Shown one piece after another: positions 26,877-35,164 of a DNA stretch of 42,922 nt. The number at the start of each line of letters is the position of its first letter. The first letter of the stretch is position 1. The DNA is taken from the NCBI GenBank assembly GCA_002707365.1, contig PAMQ01000007.1, positions 1 through 42,922 of the forward strand, read 5' to 3'. A program made the translations under genes and the position numbers. The notes beneath the pieces were generated by a model, which was given only the letters and a program-made list of their open reading frames with translations, was not told the DNA's origin and searched no databases. Source of the DNA: Trueperaceae bacterium (GTDB lineage: Bacteria > Deinococcota > Deinococci > Deinococcales > Trueperaceae).

Positions 26877-27815
26877 GTGAACCACCCAACGATCCTACTA
26901 GATTGTGATCCTGGTCACGATGATGCCATTGCCCTTCTACTAGCTGGAGTGAAGACCAATCTCATTGGCGTGACGGTGGTTAGCGGGAACGTATCTATTG
27001 AACGAACGACTCGAAATGCGTTGGTTACCTGCCAACTGCTTGGTATTGACGTCCCAGTGTACCCTGGTGCGCTGGGACCCCTTACTGCAAAACCGCGCCA
27101 TGCCGAGTTCATACATGGCGCCTCAGGATTAGATGGACCTCAACTGCCTACCCTTCAAAAAAAACCAGAGCGGAAACCCGCAGCCCAATTCATAATCGAA
27201 GCATCTAACGAATACTCTGATCTTTGGCTAGTAGCGACGGGACCTCTGACTAACGTTGCACTTGCCATTCAACGTGATCCAGCTCTCGCTAATAGAATTT
27301 CCGGTATCGCTTTAATGGGTGGTTCAAGCACATTCGGAAATGTTACAGCAACTTCTGAATTTAATATTTTGTTTGATCCGGAAGCTGCTGATATCGTATT
27401 CCGTTCAGGAGCTAAAATCCTTATGGCAGGCCTAAATCTAACGCACCAATTCCTTATTAACCAGGGCCATATCCAGCATATACGTAGCCTAGGTAGTACA
27501 GTATCCATGTTCGTCTCAGATCTTCTTCAGTTCTACATCGCTTCATACGCTCGTGAATACTCAGGTCGTCTGGAAGGACCTCTTCACGATCCTCTTGCGG
27601 TATTAGCATTAACCGACCCCGATCTATTCAAATACTCATCTCACCACGCAACCATCGAACTCCAAGGAAAGTACACTCGTGGCATGACTGTCATTGATAC
27701 CCGACAGACCCACAAAACATTAGATCCGAATATCGATTTACTAACGACAATTGATAGTGATGGTGCATTCGATGTTATCTACGAAGCAATTAGAACTTAC
27801 GGAGGCCTATCTTGA
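26877..27815 (+). CDS. Inosine-uridine-preferring nucleoside hydrolase family protein
   Basis: The enzyme hydrolyses ribonucleosides to ribose and free base in salvage. It has 312 residues. The calcium-binding aspartate cluster DCDPGHDDAIALLLA near residues 9-23 is diagnostic. ATGPLTNVALA near 121-131, MGGSSTFGNVTATSEFN near 148-164 and the C-terminal LHDPLAV near 238-244 complete the active site. Base preference cannot be read from the sequence. Its stop overlaps the start of the ftsE-like gene by 4 bases, an unexpected pairing. Confidence 0.9.
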   Translation: MNHPTILLDCDPGHDDAIALLLAGVKTNLIGVTVVSGNVSIERTTRNALVTCQLLGIDVPVYPGALGPLTAKPRHAEFIHGASGLDGPQLPTLQKKPERKPAAQFIIEASNEYSDLWLVATGPLTNVALAIQRDPALANRISGIALMGGSSTFGNVTATSEFNILFDPEAADIVFRSGAKILMAGLNLTHQFLINQGHIQHIRSLGSTVSMFVSDLLQFYIASYAREYSGRLEGPLHDPLAVLALTDPDLFKYSSHHATIELQGKYTRGMTVIDTRQTHKTLDPNIDLLTTIDSDGAFDVIYEAIRTYGGLS

Positions 27816-28528
27816 CACATTCCTTTGATGAACAAAACAACTCTACGCTGATTCATTTTCACCAAGTAACCAAAACTTATCCCCGAACTCATACTCACGC
27901 GCTTCGTAATGTAGATTTTGGTATCCGACAAGGAGAATTTGTTTACATTACGGGTCATTCAGGGGCGGGGAAAAGCACACTGTTATCGCTGGTCCTGCGA
28001 CGCGCCCTCCCGACCGAAGGATTTGTAAGCATCTTGGGTCAGGACCTCAGCCGAGTCGGCACCCGTAAATTACCACTCCTGAGAAGGCAGATTGGAACGG
28101 TGTTTCAAGATCATCGACTCCTCGCTGGCCTCAGCGCTGTCGATAATTTAGTATTCGTGTTAAGAGCGACAAGGTCTAGAGGTAATCTCGAACAACGTGC
28201 CCTTACCGCTCTACGACAAGTGGGGCTTGCTCACAAACGCAAGGCATATCCCATCGAGTTGAGTTTGGGAGAACAACAGCGCATAGCCATTGCGCGAGCT
28301 TTAGTAACCTCGCCTCCAATACTATTAGCTGACGAGCCAACAGGGAATCTTGACCCCGATACAGGATGGGAAATATTTGAACTACTCAATGATATTAACT
28401 TGCAAGGAACTACCGTAGTAGTAGCAACTCACTCTAGGGATCTTGTCGATCGGCTTAGACATAGGACGCTAGTGCTCCGGAACGGAGAGCTAGTCCGAGA
28501 CGACTCAGACGGGGGGTACTCACTATGA
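27812..28528 (+). CDS. ftsE: FtsE-like ABC ATPase without FtsX
   Basis: FtsE is the ATPase that, with the membrane protein FtsX, controls cell-wall hydrolases at the division site. This protein has 238 residues. It has Walker A GHSGAGKST near 48-56, FQDHRLLAGLSAVDN (typical FtsE Q-loop region), Walker B LLADEPTGNLD and H-loop ATHSRD. The ABC signature reads LSLGEQQR instead of LSGGEQQR, a change at a usually invariant glycine. The start is TTG at 27812, overlapping the previous stop. An ATG overlaps its own stop but that frame ends after five codons, so no ftsX follows. A related ABC ATPase cannot be excluded. Confidence 0.78.
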   Translation: MTHSFDEQNNSTLIHFHQVTKTYPRTHTHALRNVDFGIRQGEFVYITGHSGAGKSTLLSLVLRRALPTEGFVSILGQDLSRVGTRKLPLLRRQIGTVFQDHRLLAGLSAVDNLVFVLRATRSRGNLEQRALTALRQVGLAHKRKAYPIELSLGEQQRIAIARALVTSPPILLADEPTGNLDPDTGWEIFELLNDINLQGTTVVVATHSRDLVDRLRHRTLVLRNGELVRDDSDGGYSL

Positions 28529-28645
28529 TATTATTGTACTGATTTTCTTATCTAATCAAGACACTGAAACCCGGTACCTACACCATTACAGAGAAACCTA
28601 TACTACTCAACTACAGCTCATGAGAAAGAAGCCAGGAGGCATATC

Positions 28646-28936
28646 GTGATAATCGTAAGAGACATTTTCCAACTACAGTTTGGTAAAGCTCGCGACGTAA
28701 TTGAGCTAATCAAAGAAGGTAGGGAGCTTTTTAAAGCTGCTGGCTATCCAATAGACCGTGTATTAACAGACATAACTGGTGAGTACTACACCCTAATCAT
28801 GGAAAGCCGGCTGGAAAACCTTTCAGAACTAGAAACCGTCCTGGGCAACCCTCCAGCCGGCTGGAGAGATATCTATGCGAGAATTGTTCCATTAGTGAAA
28901 TCTGGTCGACGCGAAATCTTACGCGAAGTAGAGTAA
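28646..28936 (+). CDS. Small protein of unknown function, ferredoxin-like barrel
   Basis: This is a 96-residue protein with alternating strands and helices (VRDIFQLQFGKARDVIELIK, then YYTLIMESRLENLSELETVL), which looks like a dimeric alpha-beta barrel of the NIPSNAP/ABM kind. No catalytic residues can be named. The start is GTG at 28646 with AGGAGG 6 bases upstream, and the sequence has good coding character. It follows ftsE by 117 bases, with TATACT as a possible -10 box in the gap. Confidence 0.65.
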   Translation: MIIVRDIFQLQFGKARDVIELIKEGRELFKAAGYPIDRVLTDITGEYYTLIMESRLENLSELETVLGNPPAGWRDIYARIVPLVKSGRREILREVE

Positions 28937-29231
28937 ATCTGGTTTCCGTAACCGGATGAAACTTTGAACCCATATAAACAGTATCTGAATCAGAACCAAC
29001 TCGTGCGGGCTGTCCGCTTGGCCAGCAACGACTCACAAATCCCCATTGTCGTATTCTCTGAGACTAGTCCTCTCTGACCTAAACCTATTCTGCCTAAGGG
29101 CCACGGTAAAGAAATGGGAGAAAAACATGGAGCAGAATTGTGCAACATCATGCTACTTCTCCCTACCCTAAAGCACTCTTAAAAGACCCCGACATAACCA
29201 ACGCCGGCGGAAATACGATATACAAGTAACT
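28937..29231. other. 295-base gap without a recognised gene
   Basis: I see no coding frame. GGGAGAA (29116-29122) can pair with TTCTCCC (29157-29163) across 34 bases, with an inner AGCA/TGCT pairing. TACGAT at 29214-29219 is a possible -10 box for the nitroreductase gene. Confidence 0.4.
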
Positions 29232-29996
29232 ATGATTAAACGAACACCAGTTATTGACACAATATACAATCACAGTTCAGTTCGGCACTACCGTGACGAG
29301 CCAATTTCTCCGGACTTAGTACGAACCATAGTAGCAGCCGGCCAGCAGGCTGCTACATCGTCCAATCTTCAGCTGTATAGCGCTATCGCTGTAAGCGATC
29401 CTGCTTCCCGGAAACACCTTGCAGAATTGTGTGGCGACCAGGAACATATCCGCCATGCACCAGTTTTTATTGCTTGGTGTGCAGATTTAAGTAGGCTGCA
29501 CAGAATCTGCCGAGAACAGGGACACCAAATAGACGCCGAGTATATGGAGAACTTCCTAGTCGCGGCGGTTGATACTGCCCTCCTGATGCAAAACGCTTGT
29601 CTGGCGGCTGAATCTCTCGGCCTAGGAACGTGCTTCATCGGTGGCATCAGGAACCGTCCAGCACAAGTTATCAAAGCCCTGGATCTACCAAAACTAACAT
29701 TTGCTGTTTCCGGAATGACCTTAGGTTATCCGGATTCAGCTCCAGTTAACCGACCAAGGCTAGAAACGGAGGCCATTCTCCACTGGGAACGCTATGACCC
29801 TAAGGATGAAGCTAAACTTCTTGATCTTTATGACGCATCAATGCGAGCCACTGGAATCTACCAAGGTCGTCAAATTGAAACGGATGAAGATAGCGACCAA
29901 TATGGCTGGCGTGAACACTCGGCTCGCCGGGTGAAAAAAACCTCACGGACTGACCTACGGGTCGTGCTTGAACACCAAGGTTTCGGGCTCAAGTAA
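29232..29996 (+). CDS. NfsA-like NADPH-dependent nitroreductase/FMN reductase
   Basis: This is an oxygen-insensitive nitroreductase-family flavoprotein of 254 residues, close in length to NfsA and Frp (about 240-250). These enzymes bind FMN and reduce nitroaromatics, quinones or flavins with NADPH. HSSVRHYRDEPIS at about residues 14-26 holds the FMN-phosphate arginines. NACLAAESLGLGTCFIGGIRN near 122-142 and GMTLGYPD near 160-168 are family-typical. Physiological substrate unknown. The ATG at 29232 has no clear ribosome binding site. The tauE-like gene follows 112 bases later with its own -10 box. Confidence 0.85.
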   Translation: MIKRTPVIDTIYNHSSVRHYRDEPISPDLVRTIVAAGQQAATSSNLQLYSAIAVSDPASRKHLAELCGDQEHIRHAPVFIAWCADLSRLHRICREQGHQIDAEYMENFLVAAVDTALLMQNACLAAESLGLGTCFIGGIRNRPAQVIKALDLPKLTFAVSGMTLGYPDSAPVNRPRLETEAILHWERYDPKDEAKLLDLYDASMRATGIYQGRQIETDEDSDQYGWREHSARRVKKTSRTDLRVVLEHQGFGLK

Positions 29997-30096
29997 AGCT
30001 CAGATCTCAACATAGGAATATTTGTGGGGGGTCAAGCAATTAGGTACACCATCTAGAAACCTGGTGCCAAAGGCAAGGTTGTCACCGAAGTAGTGT

Positions 30097-30102
30097 TAAA
30101 GT
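30097..30102 (+). promoter_or_regulatory. Candidate leaderless -10 box for the TauE-like gene
   Basis: TAAAGT lies 6 bases before the GTG at 30109. Confidence 0.45.
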
Positions 30103-30108
30103 TCGACG

Positions 30109-30900
30109 GTGGTAGTATGGCCCACTTATCCATTGGAAGTATGGTTACTAACGGGCTTAGCTGTCATTCTGATTGGAATCTCTAAAGCTGGGTTTGGTAG
30201 TTCAGTTGGTGTAGTAGCCACTCCTCTGATAGCTATAGTTTTACCAGTTACTGAGGCCGTTGCCCTGCTTCTCCCATTACTCCTGGCAGGTGACCTTTTT
30301 ACAGTCAGACATTACCAGCATAACTTCGACAAACCAAACCTGGTCTTGCTCGTGTTAAGCGCACTTGTCGGCGTTACCTTAGGTAGTCTTTTCTTCAATC
30401 ATTTTGTTGATCAAGAGGAAGTTCTCAAAATCGGGATTGGTATTATCAGTCTTGCATTTGTGTTGTATAAGGTTACCCAGATTACATTACCGAAAGCACT
30501 TAAACCGTACCAGCCCAACCGGATTATTGGAGCTGCACTCGGCACGTTTGCCGGCTTCACCTCGACGATAGCTCATGTGGGCGGTCCGCCTGTAATAATG
30601 TATCTCCTACCCCAGAATCTTGACCGCCGTAAATTTGTTGGAACAATTGCCTGGCTCTGGCTGATCATCAACAGCCTAAAGTTAATCCCCTACGGAATAC
30701 TTGGACTGCTTTCACTAAACAACCTACTTGTAGTGGCTGTCCTTCTCCCTCTTATATACATAGGAATCAGACTTGGGTTATTAATGATCGGGATTTTCAG
30801 TCAACGAATATTCAACCTACTCATCTACGTCCTTCTTACGATCACTGGCATTCAACTACTGATTGGCCGAAGCCTCCTAAGCTTCTTAGTCGTTGCCTAA
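30109..30900 (+). CDS. TauE/SafE-family membrane permease
   Basis: This is a 263-residue integral membrane protein with about seven or eight helices in two similar halves, the layout of TauE/SafE (DUF81) proteins that export sulfite, sulfoacetate or other organic anions. The first half has ISKAGFGSSVGVVATPLIA near residues 23-41, and the second half the matching GTFAGFTSTIAHVGGPPVIM near 144-163, both family hallmarks. The substrate is unknown. GTG at 30109 follows a TAAAGT box. Confidence 0.85.
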   Translation: MVVWPTYPLEVWLLTGLAVILIGISKAGFGSSVGVVATPLIAIVLPVTEAVALLLPLLLAGDLFTVRHYQHNFDKPNLVLLVLSALVGVTLGSLFFNHFVDQEEVLKIGIGIISLAFVLYKVTQITLPKALKPYQPNRIIGAALGTFAGFTSTIAHVGGPPVIMYLLPQNLDRRKFVGTIAWLWLIINSLKLIPYGILGLLSLNNLLVVAVLLPLIYIGIRLGLLMIGIFSQRIFNLLIYVLLTITGIQLLIGRSLLSFLVVA

Positions 30901-30977
30901 ATTCTGTAACCCACCCATTACCGCTTAGGTTAAACCTATCGGAGTTAAGGGCTTCTTATTGTGTTTTTGAGAGAGAT

Positions 30978-31436
30978 TCAGTGATTTTCAGAGGCGTGAT
31001 GTGCCACTCGCTGATATAGTACGGCTTGACCACTATGTAAAGTCTCATGCTGTAAAACAAGAAACTCTAACCTATGGCCATCCTCTTCCGAGAGCGCCTT
31101 GTCTATGTCGGATTCTGTTAAGCCCTTTAACGCCTGACTAACCAACGCCTGGGTGCTCTTAAAAATTTCTATCAACTTTTTAAATGATTCGGCTTGATCC
31201 CTCTGCGGAGCGGTCGATCCATATCCATACCGAGTACTCATTTCTGGTCCCCACGGGGCTTCATTACCCGAAGCTCTCAGAATTTCACACCGGTAATGAA
31301 TCAAATGACCCACTAACCAGTTAGCATTACTACCCCCTGGGACGCACGTAATTAAGCTCTGCTCTTGGGTTAAATCGCCGATGTCTTTAATTATACGTTG
31401 GAGGTTAGTTTCTAGCATTTTTATATATAAGTCCAT
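30978..31436 (-). CDS. DinB-family four-helix protein
   Basis: This is a 152-residue DinB/YfiT-like protein with a four-helix bundle and a probable metal-binding histidine triad: one histidine in WLVGHLIHYR near residues 40-49 and others in VLQHETLHSGQ near residues 127-137. Deinococcota carry many DinB paralogues; some act as bacillithiol-dependent transferases and most are undefined. The ATG at 31436 follows GGGGGGATTT, a plausible ribosome binding site. The DdrA-like gene lies upstream on the same strand, 128 bases away. Confidence 0.8.
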   Translation of the reverse strand: MDLYIKMLETNLQRIIKDIGDLTQEQSLITCVPGGSNANWLVGHLIHYRCEILRASGNEAPWGPEMSTRYGYGSTAPQRDQAESFKKLIEIFKSTQALVSQALKGLTESDIDKALSEEDGHRLEFLVLQHETLHSGQAVLYQRVAHHASENH

Positions 31437-31564
31437 AAATCCCCCCGGAAAGTTTTATCGCATCAGGGTATCAGGCAAAACCTAACGATCTAGTTTCCTC
31501 AAGAACCTACTCTCATCCGACCCAACAATTAATTGGAATTCATCTTGGTTCCTTGCGGTCCGTA

Positions 31565-32233
31565 TCAGTCAATGTTTTGAATGTCTATTTTGTTCAACAG
31601 TAAAGCTCTTAGCTTACTGTAAAGCTCTCGAGCCGCTTCCCTATTATTCCCGTATCCACCGTATTCAACAAGTAAACCAGCGGCCTCTTCGCTACAACCA
31701 GAATCCCGCAACCGATCTACCAATCGGTCGATCGCCATCTGTCCTTTGGTTTTCTGGTTATCAATACTTGCTCCAGAAATATCCAACGTTTGTGACAATC
31801 CATTACCGCCAGGATTTTCAGGCGTAATCGTGCTAATCCAGGGATCTATTACGGATGGTGAGGTAGCAACATCGTAATCCACCCAGACATACTCAGTTCC
31901 TTGAGTCGGTTTCATGCCAAACAATTCCGCTGCTCTAACAAAAGAAATTTGTCCTATTTGTTCGGTCATCTCCCCTTCCAAAGCTTCAACGATCGCTGAT
32001 TTGGTCGTCTGCCCAATAGTGAGAGCGCAACCTAAAACTCCATCCCCAGGCACGACATAGGTATTTGACCACCCACTCACGCCCACTTCAAAATTTAGTC
32101 TTGTAGTAATCGCATCGAAAGATACTTGTGATCGAACGCGGGCCCGACTATCGCCAGAAGATATCTCTGTTATTAACCATATGGTTTCCTCGTCAGGAAA
32201 CGGGGCTGCCAATCTGGCCCAGAGATCTTGCAT
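31565..32233 (-). CDS. DdrA/Rad52-like DNA repair protein
   Basis: This is a 222-residue protein resembling DdrA of Deinococcus, a Rad52-family protein that binds and protects 3' single-stranded ends. The N-terminal LWARLAAPFPDEETIWLI, then VRSQVSFDAITTRLNFEVG, GVLGCALTIGQTTKSAI and ISFVRAAELFGM follow the order of motifs in Rad52/DdrA domains, where the last corresponds to a KRAA-type helix. The C-terminal 60 residues may be an oligomerization or DNA-contact tail. The start is ATG at 32233, not the frame's 32257, because a perfect TATAAT lies 7 bases upstream. The assignment rests on pattern recall, so it is moderate. It diverges from the 820-residue protein gene. Confidence 0.6.
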   Translation of the reverse strand: MQDLWARLAAPFPDEETIWLITEISSGDSRARVRSQVSFDAITTRLNFEVGVSGWSNTYVVPGDGVLGCALTIGQTTKSAIVEALEGEMTEQIGQISFVRAAELFGMKPTQGTEYVWVDYDVATSPSVIDPWISTITPENPGGNGLSQTLDISGASIDNQKTKGQMAIDRLVDRLRDSGCSEEAAGLLVEYGGYGNNREAARELYSKLRALLLNKIDIQNID

Positions 32234-32240
32234 TAAGTTG

Positions 32241-32246
32241 ATTATA
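32241..32246 (-). promoter_or_regulatory. Leaderless -10 box for the DdrA-like gene
   Basis: A consensus TATAAT on the minus strand lies 7 bases before the ATG at 32233. No -35 element is evident, and I see no Deinococcus-type radiation response palindrome. Confidence 0.6.
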
Positions 32247-32337
32247 CCAAGTACCATCTTTAACCCAGAGAAACCCCTTACGGCCTATACTATCCTTGGA
32301 AGCTTTAGGCCAGCCAGAGTAGATACACTGTATACGG

Positions 32338-32343
32338 TAAGGT
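32338..32343 (+). promoter_or_regulatory. Candidate leaderless -10 box for the 820-residue protein gene
   Basis: TAAGGT lies 8 bases before the ATG at 32352. Confidence 0.4.
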
Positions 32344-32351
32344 TGTGGATC

Positions 32352-34814
32352 ATGACGACCCAGTTGCGGACGCTATTTAGGACACACTCCTGGACACTGT
32401 GCATAATGTTTGGCCTATTTACTCCTTGTGTCGCATTAGCTCAGGAACCTCCTTCCGTCTACCTTGAGGAGAGCAAGATCGAACTTGGGCGGCCATTGGT
32501 ACTTAAAGCTGAGGGTCTAGAACGGTTTTCCAACTATAATCTCAAAATCAAAGGGCCGAATCAAGAAGTCTTTGAAACAACTCTGAGAAGTAACAGCCAA
32601 GGAAAAGCGGAATACAAATTTTCGCCTGGGACACAAGGGATATGGGTTGTTGCTTTAAATAGAAATAATTTCACAACTAGTCAGAACCTAATAGTATCAT
32701 TACCCTCACAAGTCACCGAACTAGACCAAATGGACCCGTTATCTGATGTAGACCCCTTAGGGGAAAACACCACGGGCCTAGCTCCCAACATAGGCTTAGA
32801 ATCGAACCAAACCACCAATAATTTAACCGCAGAATCTTCTACAAGATTGACCTCCGATCTCACATTTGATTGGGACGGACGTGAATTGAAGGCCGTAGAT
32901 GGTCAAGCCACCATATGGTCACTTTCGTTCCCTGCGCCAGCAGGACCAATAGGCCCCTTAATTTTCGACAACAAGGAGCTAATTGTGGGTCTAGGCAATA
33001 GCTTGCTTAGAATAAACCCGGACGATGGAACCGTTATCAGACGAGATATTCTCCCAAACCAAATATCTGAGATTGTGAAGGAAGGCGACTCTGTTATTAT
33101 TACCGTAACGTTTACGCGGGGTTATACCGAACAGTTCACTGTCAGTAAATCTGGAGTCAACGAGATCGTTCGCTTTGAGACTGATCCTCTACCATTTTCC
33201 TGGTTACGCGCCGAAGCAAAAATTCAGGACATTGAAGACCGCATGAAGCGTGATACAACAAACCCTTGGCTCCATATCGCGCTAATTAACAGACCTGAGT
33301 CTGACCGAAGAGAATTACTGATCCAAGCCATCGAATCAGCTACTACTTTTTATGATCTAGCTAAGATCGCTAGGGTTGCTAATGAGTTTAATCAACATGA
33401 TCTCTTAGATAAGGCGATGAACCTAGCCTTAGTTGACTTTGCAACTAGGGGTTATGATCCGCGCCTTCTTACCGATATTGAACTCCACGAACTTTACGCA
33501 TTCCCAATGCAATACTTTCGAACTAGTCTTGAAACGGGCGATTTGAACTCTGCTGACAGTTGGGTTAAGTGGGTCCATCTATTATCAACACCTGAGGTTC
33601 CAGAGACCCGAAATTACCTCTTAAACTACGCCGCCCAACTTCGTTCTGCGGGTCGGAATGACGAAGCGCTATTATGGCAATCTAATGCTCGAGAATTGGG
33701 TCGGCCCTCACTAGCTGCTGGCCTCGACAACGCGTTTCTTGCTCTAGGTAGAACTGGTTGGTTAGCTGCAGGTGCAGTTTTTATTTCTATATTGACTTTG
33801 CATCTAACGCTGATGTTCAAATATTGGGGATCGCAGACAATAATGCTTCGTAACAATCAAAAGGCAGGAAGAAAAACAACTCACCTCACTCGACTTCTGG
33901 CAATTAGGTACTACAGTCTGAAGGAAAAGCTGACTTTAATTATGCTATTACTTATCATCTTTCTTCTCGCCCTACTGGCTGGATGGGCTGACAGAGCCGA
34001 TGCCATGCCATCCTCACTACGCTCGGGCACCCTTTCTAGCTCCTCAGCTTGGCTTGCTCTCCAAGGACCACAATTCACAGGTCCTAGAGCCCACTTCTTA
34101 GAGGGTTACGCGTCTCACATCATAGGTGACTTAAATGCAGCAATGACATCATATAAACAGGCGGGAAACTTCGCCCCAGCCATAAATAATCTTGCTGCGT
34201 TAACTGGTTCAGAGGTTCTTTATCAGCGAGCATCAGACCTCCAACCTGAATTAGGAGAGGCCCGTTACAATCTTGGTCGCATCACATCACCACTGCCTTT
34301 TCACGAAGCTTACCGACCAGGACAACCACTACTAGCATCCCCCACAACGCATGACCTTCTCGTCGCATGGACTGGTGGTTGGCATCACACACTGATTAAC
34401 GGATTAATGAATCCATGGAAAGGCCTAATCAATTCTCAACCGGATTGGGGTAGTCGTACACTTTGGTTGTCACTCGTTGTGTTGTTTCTGCTTTTCACAG
34501 CAGCAACAATCGTATGGCTAATAATTCCCCGACCACGATTAGCGCAGAGAGTTACCTACAACCCTGTCCTCTATGTTTTAGCTATCTTAGTACCGGGCAC
34601 GGGTCTTGCCGAAAGTTTTTGGGGCATATTATTGTTATCTTCATGGGCAGTGTTTGGTTTCGATTTAGTGAGCCAAACCTCTGGCTGGCAACTAGATAAT
34701 ATTTTCCCCATTGGTACCGACTATGTCATTTTAGGAATTGTTTATAGCGTTAACGTTGTTGTGTTTACAACGGCATTTATAGCACATCGACGCCGGTTAA
34801 TTGAACTCAAATAA
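32352..34814 (+). CDS. Large exported membrane protein of unknown function, with Ig-like and TPR-like parts
   Basis: I do not recognise a named family. The 820-residue protein starts with a signal segment (about 1-31, ending in VALAQ), then an Ig-like beta domain (about 35-105), a low-complexity acidic linker, and a propeller-like repeat stretch (FDNKELIVGLGNSLLRINPD). A helical region of TPR character is followed by a hydrophobic helix (GWLAAGAVFISILTLHL), a second helix (LTLIMLLLIIFLLALLAGW), another TPR-like segment and three or four C-terminal helices. The ATG at 32352 fits the signal peptide and a TAAGGT box; the frame reaches back to 32181 over the DdrA-like gene. An envelope scaffold role is a guess. 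Confidence 0.75.
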   Translation: MTTQLRTLFRTHSWTLCIMFGLFTPCVALAQEPPSVYLEESKIELGRPLVLKAEGLERFSNYNLKIKGPNQEVFETTLRSNSQGKAEYKFSPGTQGIWVVALNRNNFTTSQNLIVSLPSQVTELDQMDPLSDVDPLGENTTGLAPNIGLESNQTTNNLTAESSTRLTSDLTFDWDGRELKAVDGQATIWSLSFPAPAGPIGPLIFDNKELIVGLGNSLLRINPDDGTVIRRDILPNQISEIVKEGDSVIITVTFTRGYTEQFTVSKSGVNEIVRFETDPLPFSWLRAEAKIQDIEDRMKRDTTNPWLHIALINRPESDRRELLIQAIESATTFYDLAKIARVANEFNQHDLLDKAMNLALVDFATRGYDPRLLTDIELHELYAFPMQYFRTSLETGDLNSADSWVKWVHLLSTPEVPETRNYLLNYAAQLRSAGRNDEALLWQSNARELGRPSLAAGLDNAFLALGRTGWLAAGAVFISILTLHLTLMFKYWGSQTIMLRNNQKAGRKTTHLTRLLAIRYYSLKEKLTLIMLLLIIFLLALLAGWADRADAMPSSLRSGTLSSSSAWLALQGPQFTGPRAHFLEGYASHIIGDLNAAMTSYKQAGNFAPAINNLAALTGSEVLYQRASDLQPELGEARYNLGRITSPLPFHEAYRPGQPLLASPTTHDLLVAWTGGWHHTLINGLMNPWKGLINSQPDWGSRTLWLSLVVLFLLFTAATIVWLIIPRPRLAQRVTYNPVLYVLAILVPGTGLAESFWGILLLSSWAVFGFDLVSQTSGWQLDNIFPIGTDYVILGIVYSVNVVVFTTAFIAHRRRLIELK

Positions 34815-34892
34815 ACGGATTCCGGTGAGTTTAGCTTATTCGGACTTAAACTACTAAGTCACATATTGTCCCGGTGCTACTCAGCAGTGTTA

Positions 34893-34909
34893 GAGGCTTA
34901 AAGAGCCTC
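34893..34909 (+). terminator. Weak hairpin downstream of the 820-residue protein gene
   Basis: GAGGCT and AGCCTC pair around a five-base loop (TAAAG). There is no clear T-run behind it, so terminator activity is uncertain. Confidence 0.3.
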
Positions 34910-35069
34910 ATGCATTCCTATAAATCTTTTACTCAACCTGGCGGATCCCTTGACCGGCTCGTTAGAGTTTGCTACATTTGCAACGAAATACAACTGCCGT
35001 GTAAATTTTGACGGTAACCCATAATAGTAATGTTACGCTTATCACAGATCCGAAGACGCGCTCGACGCA

Positions 35070-35075
35070 TATAAT
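35070..35075 (+). promoter_or_regulatory. -10 box of the arg operon
   Basis: A perfect TATAAT lies 20 bases before the leader ATG at 35096 and 89 bases before the argG start. The -35 region is not recognisable. Confidence 0.5.
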
Positions 35076-35095
35076 TCCGCCCGCCAAAAGGGGCT

Positions 35096-35164
35096 ATGAA
35101 AATTTCCTGCGCCCGTAGGCGCAGGTCAGTTAAGTTTTTATTCGATAGAGATGAGGTCAACGCA
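35096..35164 (+). promoter_or_regulatory. Arginine-rich leader frame with hairpin upstream of argG
   Basis: From an ATG at 35096 (preceded by AAAAGGGG) the leader encodes [20 protein letters not shown] and runs in frame, with no stop, into argG. The four arginine codons CGT AGG CGC AGG lie inside a perfect 8-base-pair hairpin (CCTGCGCC at 35106-35113, GGCGCAGG at 35118-35125, loop CGTA), and a T-run starts about 10 bases later. This looks like ribosome-mediated arginine attenuation, although the missing stop codon is atypical. Confidence 0.5.

Larger units (their letters stand above)
34815..35164 (+). other. 350-base gap: possible terminator and argG leader
   Basis: The left part has one small hairpin (34893-34909) and otherwise nothing recognisable. 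The right part holds the argG promoter box, a leader reading frame with four arginine codons and a strong hairpin, described separately. Confidence 0.6.

Noticed and set aside
29116-29163. GGGAGAA/TTCTCCC hairpin as a riboswitch or attenuator
   Set aside because: The 34-base loop and lack of a T-run or conserved aptamer core make this no better than chance.
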